Shown: positions 36,351 through 44,926, counted from the first letter of the stretch. The stretch is 64,000 nucleotides of DNA from Brachyspira aalborgi (GCF_008016455.1 NZ_SAXU01000001.1:1860001-1924000), one strand, 5' to 3'. Notes: generated from the sequence alone by a model not told the origin. Translations and numbers: made by a program.

Positions 36351-37073
36351 TTATAATTTATATTTATTAATAATTCTATCGATTTTTTCTCCCGTTTTCA
36401 AATTCGTATAACGCGAAAATATAGATATTTTATTATCTTCGTTTAATGATTGCCAAATTTTATTTGTAAACTCGTCAATATCGTTTAAAATTTCTATTTT
36501 TTTTGGCTCGCCGTAAAATGAAGGAAGAGGATTATTGTCTTGCAAATAAGTATGTATAAAATGTCCAATTCCGCATACGGATTCATAATCGAAAGTATAT
36601 CTATAACAAGCCTCGCCTTCTTTATTTGCGCTTTTTAGAATGCTTATTTTATAATCAAAATCATTGTCTTTAAAACATAATAGTCCGCTTATTCTTGGAG
36701 TAAAATGCGGAGAATCAGGCTCAAATTTTCTACTTTTTAAAGATTCTTCAAAACTTATTTTATCTTTTAATCCGTTAAATATCGTATCTGTTTGATTGCC
36801 ATTGGTTATAATAAGTTTATTTTTATACTCTCTTAATGCAGCGTAAATTATAAGTTCGGGATTTACAGTTTTATTTTTATCTAAAGGCTCGGTATATAAA
36901 ATATTATCCTTAAAAGAAAAAATACGATTTCTACTATTTGAACTTCTTCCCATAATAAAATAAGAGCAAACGGCATTTTTTCCGTCATTGCTTTTGCCAA
37001 TTATTATGCCTCTTCCAAGATAAGAATTATTTTTTATAATCTCTTCAATATCGTTGATTTTATAAACATCCAA
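36351..37073 (-). CDS. purO: IMP cyclohydrolase, PurO-like
   Basis: The product is 240 aa. The start YLGRGIIIGKSNDGKNAVCSYFIMGRSSNSRNR is characteristic of the IMP cyclohydrolase family first known from archaeal PurO, which closes FAICAR to IMP. Context supports this: it heads the purine operon, 12 bp ahead of a transformylase that lacks its own cyclohydrolase domain. GGAGG lies ahead of the start; a TTG seven codons' worth of bases upstream was not preferred. Confidence 0.88.
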   Translation of the reverse strand: MDVYKINDIEEIIKNNSYLGRGIIIGKSNDGKNAVCSYFIMGRSSNSRNRIFSFKDNILYTEPLDKNKTVNPELIIYAALREYKNKLIITNGNQTDTIFNGLKDKISFEESLKSRKFEPDSPHFTPRISGLLCFKDNDFDYKISILKSANKEGEACYRYTFDYESVCGIGHFIHTYLQDNNPLPSFYGEPKKIEILNDIDEFTNKIWQSLNEDNKISIFSRYTNLKTGEKIDRIINKYKL

Positions 37074-37174
37074 ATTATTTTTCCTCCAAATAATATTTAA
37101 TAAACTTTTTTATCGATTTATAAAGTATAATATATTCGACAAACTTTATTTTATGCGATTTAATTTTATTACTT

Positions 37175-37202
37175 ATTATAATTATAAACTATAATTAGTC
37201 AA
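37175..37202 (-). promoter_or_regulatory. Promoter of the purine operon
   Basis: On the minus strand, TTGACT (37202-37197) and TATAAT (37180-37175) are 16 bp apart, leaving a leader of about 95 bases. I found no purine riboswitch core in the leader. Confidence 0.65.
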
Positions 37203-37334
37203 TAAAAACGGTTGAAATTTATTTTTAGAAATATTATAATTATAATCATTAAAGCGAATAAAATTATTATAAATTATATAAAACGCTTGACTTTTTAATG
37301 GTATTCTAACTAATATTATATGTATTTATCTAAT

Positions 37335-37389
37335 AAATATAATATCTTAAGAGGCTTTTTGTAGAATGTATTTTAAGGATGTTTTTATG
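37335..37389 (+). promoter_or_regulatory. Conserved leader, copy A (ahead of the toxin-like gene)
   Basis: The block from AAATATAATAT through GGCTTTTT and GTAGAATGTATTTT to AAGGA and ATGAAG is nearly identical to the leader of the LPP20-like gene at 55525-55466 (minus strand). It includes a TATAAT box and the ribosome binding site. It suggests a shared or duplicated expression signal. Confidence 0.6.
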
Positions 37390-37477
37390 AAGAAATTACT
37401 ATTAATTCTATTTTTATTCTATAATTTCTTGTTCTTCTAATAATAATAAAGAATATAGAGAAGTAATATCCACTAAT
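37387..37477 (+). pseudogene. Frameshifted lipoprotein signal peptide of the toxin-like gene
   Basis: ATG at 37387 begins MKKLLLILFLF but then stops at TAA. The +1 frame continues as IISCSSNNNKEYREV, a textbook lipobox, and runs into the OmpA/LHH frame. Removing one T from the T5 run near 37411 would restore MKKLLLILFYSIISCSS. It is either a real mutation, a slippage site, or a sequence error. Confidence 0.7.
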
Positions 37478-38410
37478 TTGTATAAAACGAATAAAATACA
37501 AATAGTGAGAGTTAATTTTGATTTTAATAAATTTAATTTAGGAAGAGAATTTATAGAAGATTCAATAATACCAAGTTTAGAAACTAATAAAAATATTGTA
37601 AAAATTTATATAGAAGGACATACCGATAGTAAAGGCAGAGCTGAGTATAATTATAAACTTGGACTTCAAAGGGCATTAACCGTAAGCAATATAATATTTA
37701 CTAACCGTAATTTGCAAAATATAGCATTAAAATCTTTCGGTTATAGCAATTCTATAGCCGACAATCGCACAGAAGAAGGAAGAGCTATCAATAGAAGAGC
37801 CGATATTTTTATTGATTTGGTTGAAGAAACTTTTGAACTTCAAACTAATTTAATTAAAGTCGATAGTAAAAACAAATTTAATATTGATTTAAAAATATTA
37901 TTAATTATAATTTTAATTATTTTATTATTGTTAATTTTATTATTAGTCATAAATAAAATTGCTGCTTTGTCTTTTATATTTGAAAAATTAATAATAAAAA
38001 TATTAACAGGATGGAGTAATGAAATTGTGAATGCAATAGGTTCATGGAAAGAATATAAAATATATAAAAAAGCTGGATTGGTTCAAGCTGAAATAAACGG
38101 TAAGAAATGTCTTATCAAACCTGATATAGATATGGAACAAAAAAGCGACCCATTTAAAAGAGAAATGACAAATGCAGAAAGAATGGAAAAAGGATTTGCT
38201 CCATTAGATAAAAATGGGAAGCCTATTCAGTTGCATCATATAGGACAGCGTCCAGATTCGCCTTTAGCTGAATTGACATTTGAACAACATAGAACAGGTG
38301 GAAATCATACTATACTACATGATAACAGCAAACCAACTGAAGTTCATGGAGATGGAAATCAATGGGACCCAGAAAGAGAAAATCATTGGAAAAATAGAAT
38401 AAATATTTAA
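37478..38410 (+). CDS. Polymorphic-toxin-like protein: OmpA domain, membrane helix, C-terminal LHH (HNH-type) nuclease
   Basis: The open frame is 310 aa from a TTG; the true start is probably the frameshifted ATG at 37387. Residues 1-115 form an OmpA-like peptidoglycan-binding domain (IYIEGHTDSKGRAEYN, AINRRADIFI). Residues 139-160 are a strongly hydrophobic helix. The C-terminus (about 225-310) matches the LHH nuclease toxin pattern of the HNH/Endo VII superfamily: GFAPLDKNGKPIQLHHIGQ (LHH at 252-254), EHR-like EQHRTGGNH and ERENHWKNR. A lipoprotein-anchored nuclease toxin for contact-dependent competition is inferred. The SMI1/KNR4-like gene 19 bp downstream would be its immunity protein. 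The nuclease half is poorer in CpG than the OmpA half. Confidence 0.8.
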   Translation: MYKTNKIQIVRVNFDFNKFNLGREFIEDSIIPSLETNKNIVKIYIEGHTDSKGRAEYNYKLGLQRALTVSNIIFTNRNLQNIALKSFGYSNSIADNRTEEGRAINRRADIFIDLVEETFELQTNLIKVDSKNKFNIDLKILLIIILIILLLLILLLVINKIAALSFIFEKLIIKILTGWSNEIVNAIGSWKEYKIYKKAGLVQAEINGKKCLIKPDIDMEQKSDPFKREMTNAERMEKGFAPLDKNGKPIQLHHIGQRPDSPLAELTFEQHRTGGNHTILHDNSKPTEVHGDGNQWDPERENHWKNRINI

Positions 38411-38429
38411 ATATTATGGAGGTAAAATA

Positions 38430-38843
38430 ATGAGTAATATAATAGAAAAATTAAACTGTATTAAAGATTTAGAAAAAGTAGGAGGTTGTTCTGCAAGTCA
38501 GATAAAATTGGCTCAACAAGAGTTAAATATTACTTTTCCAGAAGAATATATTGAATTTTTAAAAGAATTTGGAACTATAAGATTTAGTTCAAAAGAATGG
38601 TTTGGATTAAATGTTAGTGGATATTTAAATGTAGTTGAAGTCACAAAACAAGAAAGAAGCGTTAATAAAAATTTCCCATTGGATAGTTTTGTATTAGAAG
38701 ATTTAGGAATAGATGCAAAACTAATCATTGTTAATGAAAAAGGGCAAGTATTTTTAATTCAAATTGACAAAAAAGAATTTTTATATAATTCTTTATCTGA
38801 ATATTTAGATATTTGTATAGCAAGAAATAATAAAACAGTGTAA
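38430..38843 (+). CDS. SMI1/KNR4 (SUKH) family immunity protein
   Basis: The product is 137 aa. The SUKH pattern is visible: ASQIKLAQQELNITFPEEYIEFLKEFG, followed by FGLNVSGYLNVVEVT, LIIVNEKGQVFLIQ and the final SLSEYLDIC. Such proteins commonly neutralise the nuclease toxin encoded just upstream. GGAGG precedes the ATG. Its DNA contains only one CpG in 414 bases, unlike nearby core genes, suggesting transfer together with the toxin module. Confidence 0.85.
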   Translation: MSNIIEKLNCIKDLEKVGGCSASQIKLAQQELNITFPEEYIEFLKEFGTIRFSSKEWFGLNVSGYLNVVEVTKQERSVNKNFPLDSFVLEDLGIDAKLIIVNEKGQVFLIQIDKKEFLYNSLSEYLDICIARNNKTV

Positions 38844-38910
38844 CTTAAATAAATTTTTATAAAGTAAATTTTAATTCTTAAATATTTTTATAATGAAATA
38901 TTTATTAAAT

Positions 38911-39846
38911 CTAACTTATAAAAAATTTATCCCCTTTCCAATTTTTAGGAATTCCTATTTCGTTTAATAAAAAATCTTTATTTTTCAATAAATTATCTTG
39001 GCTTAATTTATATAATTGCTGATATATTTTATTTATAAAAAATAAAGTGGAAGTCTTATATATTTCCGATTTCTTTACCAAATATTCTAAAGTAATGATA
39101 AAATTAAAAAGACTATCTTTCGGCAATATATTCCATTCATAATTAGAGGCTAACCGTATATTGTTTTTCTTTGGTATAATAGGTATCTTATTTAATGGCA
39201 AACATAATAATCTTGAATGATGAGCGCATTTATTTCTGATAAACGATATAGAATATAACCAACTATTTAGATATATATGATGATAAATATTCATATATTT
39301 TGCTATTTCACATTTTAATTTATTTTCTGAAGAAGCAAAAAATTTAGATAGGGTCCCTAAACTCATAATTTCAATGCTTATCCATATTGGGAGTTTCGGG
39401 AAATTACTATAATATTTATCTTTATAATGCATAATAAATTTTTCTTTAGAGTTTTCGGCATCCTTAATAAGATTTTTATTAATATTTTTATAATTAGGTA
39501 ATTTATAATTCAAAAATGGGTCACTGTATAACTCTGAAAAACATCTGCTTATAACATTTCTCATATATATTTCTATATACGAAATACAAGAAAAAAGTAA
39601 TTGCCTTATTTTTGTATCTATATTAAAAAATCTATACACTTCTTCAAAAGTCGTATCCTCAAACCGATGGCTTCTTTTATTTGGGTCTTTATTTTCAAAA
39701 ACATACAAATAACCGCTAAAATTATAATAGTTTAAACTCTTTAATAAATTTTTTGCAAAATTCTCGTTAGTTATTTTTAATCCTCTATTTTTAAGAAGTT
39801 CTATATGCTCGTCTATTGATTTATAAGGTTTATTATAACTTGACAT
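38911..39846 (-). CDS. Abi_2 family (AbiD/AbiF-like) abortive infection protein
   Basis: The product is 311 aa. The N-terminus KPYKSIDEHIELLKNRGLKI and the NLLKSLNYYNFSGYLYVF block are typical of the Abi_2 family. A HEPN-type RNase motif is present as RNKCAH (204-209). These proteins abort phage infection, probably by cleaving RNA. It is a single-gene unit next to the toxin-immunity pair. A structured RNA and promoter lie directly upstream, as known for abiF-linked RNAs. Confidence 0.85.
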   Translation of the reverse strand: MSSYNKPYKSIDEHIELLKNRGLKITNENFAKNLLKSLNYYNFSGYLYVFENKDPNKRSHRFEDTTFEEVYRFFNIDTKIRQLLFSCISYIEIYMRNVISRCFSELYSDPFLNYKLPNYKNINKNLIKDAENSKEKFIMHYKDKYYSNFPKLPIWISIEIMSLGTLSKFFASSENKLKCEIAKYMNIYHHIYLNSWLYSISFIRNKCAHHSRLLCLPLNKIPIIPKKNNIRLASNYEWNILPKDSLFNFIITLEYLVKKSEIYKTSTLFFINKIYQQLYKLSQDNLLKNKDFLLNEIGIPKNWKGDKFFIS

Positions 39847-39871
39847 AGTTAAATCATAATTTAAAAAATAT

Positions 39872-39912
39872 GTCCGCAGAGTGAGCTATCAATAGATAAG
39901 CCCTGCGGAACT
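39872..39912 (-). ncRNA. Hairpin RNA at the 5' end of the Abi transcript (abiF-type RNA candidate)
   Basis: On the minus strand, CCGCAG (39908-39903) pairs with CTGCGG (39879-39874), flanked by G-T/A-C extensions. Inside, GCTTATC and GATAGC can pair across a TATT loop. A T6 run follows about three bases after the stem, terminator-like, 19 bases ahead of the Abi ATG. The predicted transcription start (about 39915) places the hairpin at the very 5' end of the RNA. Established knowledge: a structured RNA is associated with abiF genes; whether this matches that motif was not tested. Confidence 0.6.
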
Positions 39913-39921
39913 GTTAATTTA

Positions 39922-39949
39922 ATTATACATTATTTATAAATAATGTAAA
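39922..39949 (-). promoter_or_regulatory. Promoter of the Abi RNA/gene
   Basis: On the minus strand, TTTACA (39949-39944) and TATAAT (39927-39922) are 16 bp apart, immediately before the hairpin RNA. Confidence 0.65.
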
Positions 39950-40085
39950 TATTAATTTTTAAAATTATTAGTATTTTAAACATTTTTTATAGAATATTTT
40001 TACTATAATTCAACATTTACTACAAATCATATGGTAATTTTTGTTAAAAAATAAACTTCTTTTAATTAATATTTATTTAAACATT

Positions 40086-40850
40086 CTATAAATCCACTTT
40101 CTCTCTCATATTTGAAAGTTTTTTTATTGGCTTAATAGATAAACTTTTAAAAATATTTTCTAAATTTTTATAATCAACATTTGGAACTATTATAGAAATT
40201 TTACTTATCAAATTTGGAGATTCAAAGTCTTTATTTTGAGATTCATTCCAACCGACTATTTCTATATTAACCGTTCTTATTCCAAATCTTTCAAGCTCAT
40301 CTTCAATATTTATTCTGTCGGAGTATTCTATTAAATAAAATAAAGTTTTTCTTTTTTTAGCCATAAAATAAGGAACTCTATAAATTGAAGAACTTAAAAA
40401 TATGCATAAGCAACCTATTCCCGATAAAACCCATTGCCCAGAACCGATTACAATTCCCAAACATGCAGTAACCCAAACTATAGCGGCTGTCGTAATTCCA
40501 TGAAGTTTTCCTCTATTTTGTATAATCATTCCCGCTCCCAAAAAACCTATTCCCGAAACTATTTGAGCGGTTATTCTATTATAATCTGGAGTCGTGTATA
40601 ATATCTCGCCGCCTATATTTACAAGTTCGTAATTTTGAAGCATTATAGTTTTTGCAAAAACTTCTTCATAGCATGATAAAATCGCAGCGCCCATACATAC
40701 TATGCTTGTCGTTCTACTTCCGATAGGTTTTTTATGTTGCGCTCTCTCCCAACCTATAAAAATTCCCATTATATAAGCTACCATTATTCTTGTCGCTATT
40801 TCTAAAATACTGTAATCGGATAATATATATTCAATAGATTCTTTTATCAT
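40086..40850 (-). CDS. MgtC/SapB family membrane protein
   Basis: The product is 254 aa. The MgtC signature is clear: four to five helices with GIFIGWERAQHKKPIGSRTTSIVCMGAA, then ITAQIVSGIGFLGAGMIIQ and GITTAAIVWVTACLGI. A cytoplasmic C-terminal domain (about 170-254) may be ACT-like. Family members modulate F-ATPase, Mg2+ or phosphate homeostasis, and some are virulence factors. It is a single-gene unit. Confidence 0.9.
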   Translation of the reverse strand: MIKESIEYILSDYSILEIATRIMVAYIMGIFIGWERAQHKKPIGSRTTSIVCMGAAILSCYEEVFAKTIMLQNYELVNIGGEILYTTPDYNRITAQIVSGIGFLGAGMIIQNRGKLHGITTAAIVWVTACLGIVIGSGQWVLSGIGCLCIFLSSSIYRVPYFMAKKRKTLFYLIEYSDRINIEDELERFGIRTVNIEIVGWNESQNKDFESPNLISKISIIVPNVDYKNLENIFKSLSIKPIKKLSNMREKVDL

Positions 40851-40902
40851 AATCTCGCCGTTATTTTTTATTTGTATTTATAATTATCGAAATAATTTAA
40901 AT

Positions 40903-42354
40903 TTAATTTTCAAAAAATATATTTATAACGGAATTAATATTTATAACGCTTATTGGAAAATATTTTAATTTTTCTATAGCTGAAAAAACCATAAATTTAT
41001 TTTTGTCTAATTTTGAGTTTCTATAATTTTTTATATAATCGAATCCTTTTGAATTAATCAAATTATATTTTATGTTTAAAGTTAAACTTTGATTATTATT
41101 TATAATATCGAAAAAAAGAATTTGATTAACTTTATCGAAATTAATATTTTCTATTTTTTGAAATTCGACAATAAAAAATTTTACTTTATTTTTATTATTA
41201 AAATAATTATATTTAAAATCTATATTTTTTAAATCGTCATAATTTGAAATAAATAAATTGCAATCTTTAATAATATTTTTTAAAAAATTATAATCTATTC
41301 TTTTATTTAAAATTGCAGAAGTTTTTTTACTATCTGAAATTCTCTCTTCGTTATTTATTTTATAATTTGTTAATTTTATTTTATGTTTTGAAATATCTTC
41401 GATAGAAATATTATTTTCCAAATGAATTTTTTTTCTATAATTATAAAGAATATCGTCATAAGAATTTTTTGAATTATCGTAAAATGTCGGAACTACATGA
41501 GAAAAGAAATAAATTTTTTTAGAGTTTAAATTATAAAGTATAGAAGTTAAACCTAAATAACTTGAAGAAATTAAAGGATAAGCTCCCAAACCTATAAACT
41601 CTCCCGAATTTTTGCCAATATATTCGCTTTTAATCTCGCCCGTTAATAATTTAAAAGTTTTATCGTCTTTATTTTTTTTAGCGTTTTCAATAGCTCTAAT
41701 CGTATTATAGATTTTAGATATTGTATGCATTGTAAATATTTTATTGAATAGAATTGTTTTATTTAACATGGCATCTATGTTTCGAGATAAACTTCTAAAA
41801 AGTTTAGAAAGTTCGGGCATATTGTTAATATTTAATTTTGTAGCGATTTGTTCGGCTTTGTCAAAATCTTTTTCATTGCATGCATAAAATCCTTTTGCAA
41901 AAATATTTTCTATAAAATTTTTTGAAATGTTTAAAATATTATCGTCTATAATTTTTTCTTTTTTTTTAATTTTTATTTTTTTTGAATTATTTAATTCTTC
42001 AAAAATATTTTTATTAGGAATTTTATTTATTTTTTTATTTTTAGAATTTTTATTTTCAAAAGATTTTGAATATTCTTTTATATATAATAAAGCTATAATT
42101 ATATGTTTACAAATATTTTGAGAAGGACAATTGCATTTTGTTTCTTTTATGATTTCTGTAAAAAATATTTCAATATTATCAAACGAAATTTTTATTTTAT
42201 CTTCCGCTTCTTCGATTTTTATATTTTTTATATTTTTAAAATCTTTTAACGCTCTGTTATATATTCCTTTATTTGTTAAAGAAATTAAAAAATTTTCTTT
42301 GGTATATTCTTTTAATATTTCTAATTTATTATTTATATTGTTTCTTTTTGTCAT
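40903..42354 (-). CDS. SWIM zinc-finger protein
   Basis: The product is 483 aa. The CxC...CxH SWIM motif is visible at 74-84 (CNCPSQNICKH), a zinc-binding module for DNA or protein contacts. The remainder is Asn-, Lys- and Ile-rich with no other motif recognised. SWIM proteins often pair with SNF2 helicases or MoxR-type ATPases; none is adjacent here. The function is unknown. Confidence 0.7.
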   Translation of the reverse strand: MTKRNNINNKLEILKEYTKENFLISLTNKGIYNRALKDFKNIKNIKIEEAEDKIKISFDNIEIFFTEIIKETKCNCPSQNICKHIIIALLYIKEYSKSFENKNSKNKKINKIPNKNIFEELNNSKKIKIKKKEKIIDDNILNISKNFIENIFAKGFYACNEKDFDKAEQIATKLNINNMPELSKLFRSLSRNIDAMLNKTILFNKIFTMHTISKIYNTIRAIENAKKNKDDKTFKLLTGEIKSEYIGKNSGEFIGLGAYPLISSSYLGLTSILYNLNSKKIYFFSHVVPTFYDNSKNSYDDILYNYRKKIHLENNISIEDISKHKIKLTNYKINNEERISDSKKTSAILNKRIDYNFLKNIIKDCNLFISNYDDLKNIDFKYNYFNNKNKVKFFIVEFQKIENINFDKVNQILFFDIINNNQSLTLNIKYNLINSKGFDYIKNYRNSKLDKNKFMVFSAIEKLKYFPISVININSVINIFFEN

Positions 42355-42485
42355 AGAATTTTATATTATAGTAAAAATTATTTAGTGTAAAGTATTAATT
42401 GTAGATAAAATTATTTATTATAATTAAGAGAATTTAATTTTATAGTTTTTAATTATATGATAATAAACTAAACCATTAATATTAA

Positions 42486-42514
42486 TTGACAAAAATAAAT
42501 CTATCGTATAAAAT
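42486..42514 (+). promoter_or_regulatory. Promoter of the NCS2 permease gene
   Basis: TTGACA at 42486-42491 and TAAAAT at 42509-42514 are 17 bp apart, about 50 bases before the start. No purine riboswitch was seen in the short leader. Confidence 0.65.
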
Positions 42515-42562
42515 ATTATCTTTCATAGAAATGAAAAAATAAAAATATATAGGATTCTATTT

Positions 42563-43873
42563 ATGGAAAAGTTTTTTAAATTAAAAGAAAACGGAACAAA
42601 TATTAAAACTGAAATTATAGCGGGATTTACAACTTTTATGACAATGGCTTATATATTAGCCGTTAATCCCGATATACTTGGAGCAACGGGAATGGATAAA
42701 GGAGCTGTATTTACGGCTACCGTTATATCTTCTTTAATAGCCACTTTGGTAATGGCGCTTTTGGCAAATCTTCCTTTCGCATTGGCGCCTGGAATGGGAT
42801 TGAACGCATTTTTTGCATATACTGTAGTTATAGGAATGGGACAAAGTTGGCAAACTGCTTTAACTGCGGTTTTAATTGAAGGAATTATATTTATAATTCT
42901 TACGGCTTTTAATGTAAGAGAGGCTATAGTTAATAGTATCCCTCTTAATATGAAAAGAGCGATATCGGTAGGAATTGGACTTTTTATAGCTTTTATTGGA
43001 CTTCAAAATTCTCAAATTATAGTTAATAATGATGCCACATTAATAGGACTTGGAAATATAACTTCGGGAAACGGATTGCTTGCGATTATAGGAATTATTA
43101 TAATATCGATACTTTTAAGTTATAATGTTAGAGGAGCAATTTTACTTGGAATATTAATAACTTCTATAATAGGAATTCCAATGGGAATAACAAAATTATC
43201 TCCGCATGGAAGTTTTATGCCTCCTTCTTTAGAGCCTATAGCTTTTAAGTTTGATTTTATAAATATATTAAGCCCAAATATGATTATAGTAATATTTACA
43301 TTTTTATTTGTAGATATTTTCGATACGGTTGGAACTTTAGTCGGAGTATGCACAAAAGCGAATATGCTTACAAAAGACGGAGAAGTGCCAAGATGTAAAC
43401 AAGCTTTATTTGCCGACTCTATAGGAACTGTGGCTGGCGCATGTTTGGGAACTTCGACTGTAACTACTTTTGTAGAAAGCGCTTCTGGAGTCGCAGAAGG
43501 AGGAAAAACGGGATTAACTTCTTTAGTGTTTTCAGCATTAATGTTTATTTCGTTATTTTTATCAAATATATTTTTATCAATACCGTCAGCTGCAACCGCT
43601 CCCGCTTTAATAATAGTCGGATTATTTATGATGACGCCGATACTCGAAATTAATTTTGAAGATTATACGGAATCTATTCCCGCTTTTATATGCATAATAT
43701 TTATGCCTTTTGCTTATAGCATAGCCGAAGGAATAACTTTCGGAGTTTTATCGTTTACTCTTTTAAAATTAGTATCGGGAAAAATTAAAGAAATTTCGTT
43801 ATTCACTTGGATATTGTCGGCTTTCTTACTCTTAAAAATATTTATGCCAATAATACAAAAAATGATTAATTAG
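42563..43873 (+). CDS. NCS2-family purine permease (AzgA-like)
   Basis: The product is 436 aa with about 12-13 membrane segments. The AzgA/NCS2 signatures are clear: FTTFMTMAYILAVNPDIL, APGMGLNAFFAYTVV, VDIFDTVGTLVGV and GTSTVTTFVESASGVAEGG. It imports adenine, guanine or hypoxanthine with protons. It would be a salvage route complementing the de novo purine operon in this window. Confidence 0.93.
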   Translation: MEKFFKLKENGTNIKTEIIAGFTTFMTMAYILAVNPDILGATGMDKGAVFTATVISSLIATLVMALLANLPFALAPGMGLNAFFAYTVVIGMGQSWQTALTAVLIEGIIFIILTAFNVREAIVNSIPLNMKRAISVGIGLFIAFIGLQNSQIIVNNDATLIGLGNITSGNGLLAIIGIIIISILLSYNVRGAILLGILITSIIGIPMGITKLSPHGSFMPPSLEPIAFKFDFINILSPNMIIVIFTFLFVDIFDTVGTLVGVCTKANMLTKDGEVPRCKQALFADSIGTVAGACLGTSTVTTFVESASGVAEGGKTGLTSLVFSALMFISLFLSNIFLSIPSAATAPALIIVGLFMMTPILEINFEDYTESIPAFICIIFMPFAYSIAEGITFGVLSFTLLKLVSGKIKEISLFTWILSAFLLLKIFMPIIQKMIN

Positions 43874-43883
43874 AAAAATTATT

Positions 43884-43922
43884 AAGGCGAGGTTGATTAT
43901 AAAAAATCCCTTGCCTTTTTAA
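43884..43922 (+). terminator. Intrinsic terminator after the purine permease
   Basis: The inverted repeat AAGGCGAGG and CCCTTGCCTT is followed by a T run, directly after the permease stop codon. Confidence 0.75.
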
Positions 43923-44062
43923 TTATTTATTTTAAGAATAATTTAAAATTATAAAATCAATATTTTAAATTTAAATATGCGATTTATAAAAAAGATTGTT
44001 TTATTACTGATAATATATTATAATTTAAAAAATATATTTATTAAATTAAGGAAAATTAATTA

Positions 44063-44845
44063 ATGAAAAATTTAAAAATAATATCATGGAATGTAAACGG
44101 AATAAGAGCGGCTTATAAAAAAGGACTCGTTGATTTTATAAAAAAAGAAAATCCCGATATTATATGTTTGCAGGAAACGAAAGCTTTTGAAGAACAGCTT
44201 CCCGAAGACTTAAAAAATATAGAAGGTTATAAATTATTTCTTAATCCTGCCGACCCAGAAATTAAAAAAGGATATAGCGGAGTAGCGATTTATTCAAAAT
44301 TAAAACCTAATAAAGAAATTAAAAATAAAATAGGAAATCAATTCACGGATAGAGAAGGAAGAATATTATCTTTAGAGTTTGACGATTTTGTTATATTCAA
44401 TGTTTATTTTCCAAATGGCGGAAAGTCTGAAAAGCATTTTGAATATAAATTAACTTTTTACAAAGAGATTATTAAATATTTAAGCAAATTGAAAAACGAA
44501 ACCAATATTATTTTATGCGGAGATATGAATATCGCTCATGAGGCTATTGATTTAGCTCGCCCAAAAGAAAATGAAAAGAGCATAGGTTTTTTGCCCGAAG
44601 AGAGAGCGCTTATAACAAAATTTTTAAGCAAAGGATTTACCGACACATTTAGAATGTTTGTTAAAGAAAACGGACATTATAGTTGGTGGGACATGAAAAC
44701 TAGGTCGAGAGAGACAAATGTAGGTTGGAGAATAGATTATTTTTTTGTTAATAACGAGATTGCAAAAGATATTAAAAGAGCGGATATATTAAGCGAAGTT
44801 ATGGGAAGCGACCATTGTCCAATTTTAATAGAATGGAAAAAATAA
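44063..44845 (+). CDS. xthA: Exodeoxyribonuclease III/AP endonuclease
   Basis: The product is 260 aa. EEP-superfamily motifs are complete: SWNVNGIRAAYKKG, CLQETKAF, GDMNIAHEAIDLARP, WRIDYFFVN and GSDHCPI. It cleaves abasic sites in base excision repair. Length and order match bacterial Xth. It is followed 81 bp later by the STAS gene. Confidence 0.95.
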   Translation: MKNLKIISWNVNGIRAAYKKGLVDFIKKENPDIICLQETKAFEEQLPEDLKNIEGYKLFLNPADPEIKKGYSGVAIYSKLKPNKEIKNKIGNQFTDREGRILSLEFDDFVIFNVYFPNGGKSEKHFEYKLTFYKEIIKYLSKLKNETNIILCGDMNIAHEAIDLARPKENEKSIGFLPEERALITKFLSKGFTDTFRMFVKENGHYSWWDMKTRSRETNVGWRIDYFFVNNEIAKDIKRADILSEVMGSDHCPILIEWKK

Positions 44846-44926
44846 AGCGCATAATAAATACTTGATTTTTTTATTATATATAATATATTGCAATTTATCC
44901 GTTATTTTAATTAAAGGAGATTTCAA

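Noticed and set aside
37074-37174. Possible purine riboswitch ahead of the purine operon
   Set aside because: No conserved purine-aptamer core could be found in the roughly 95-base leader.
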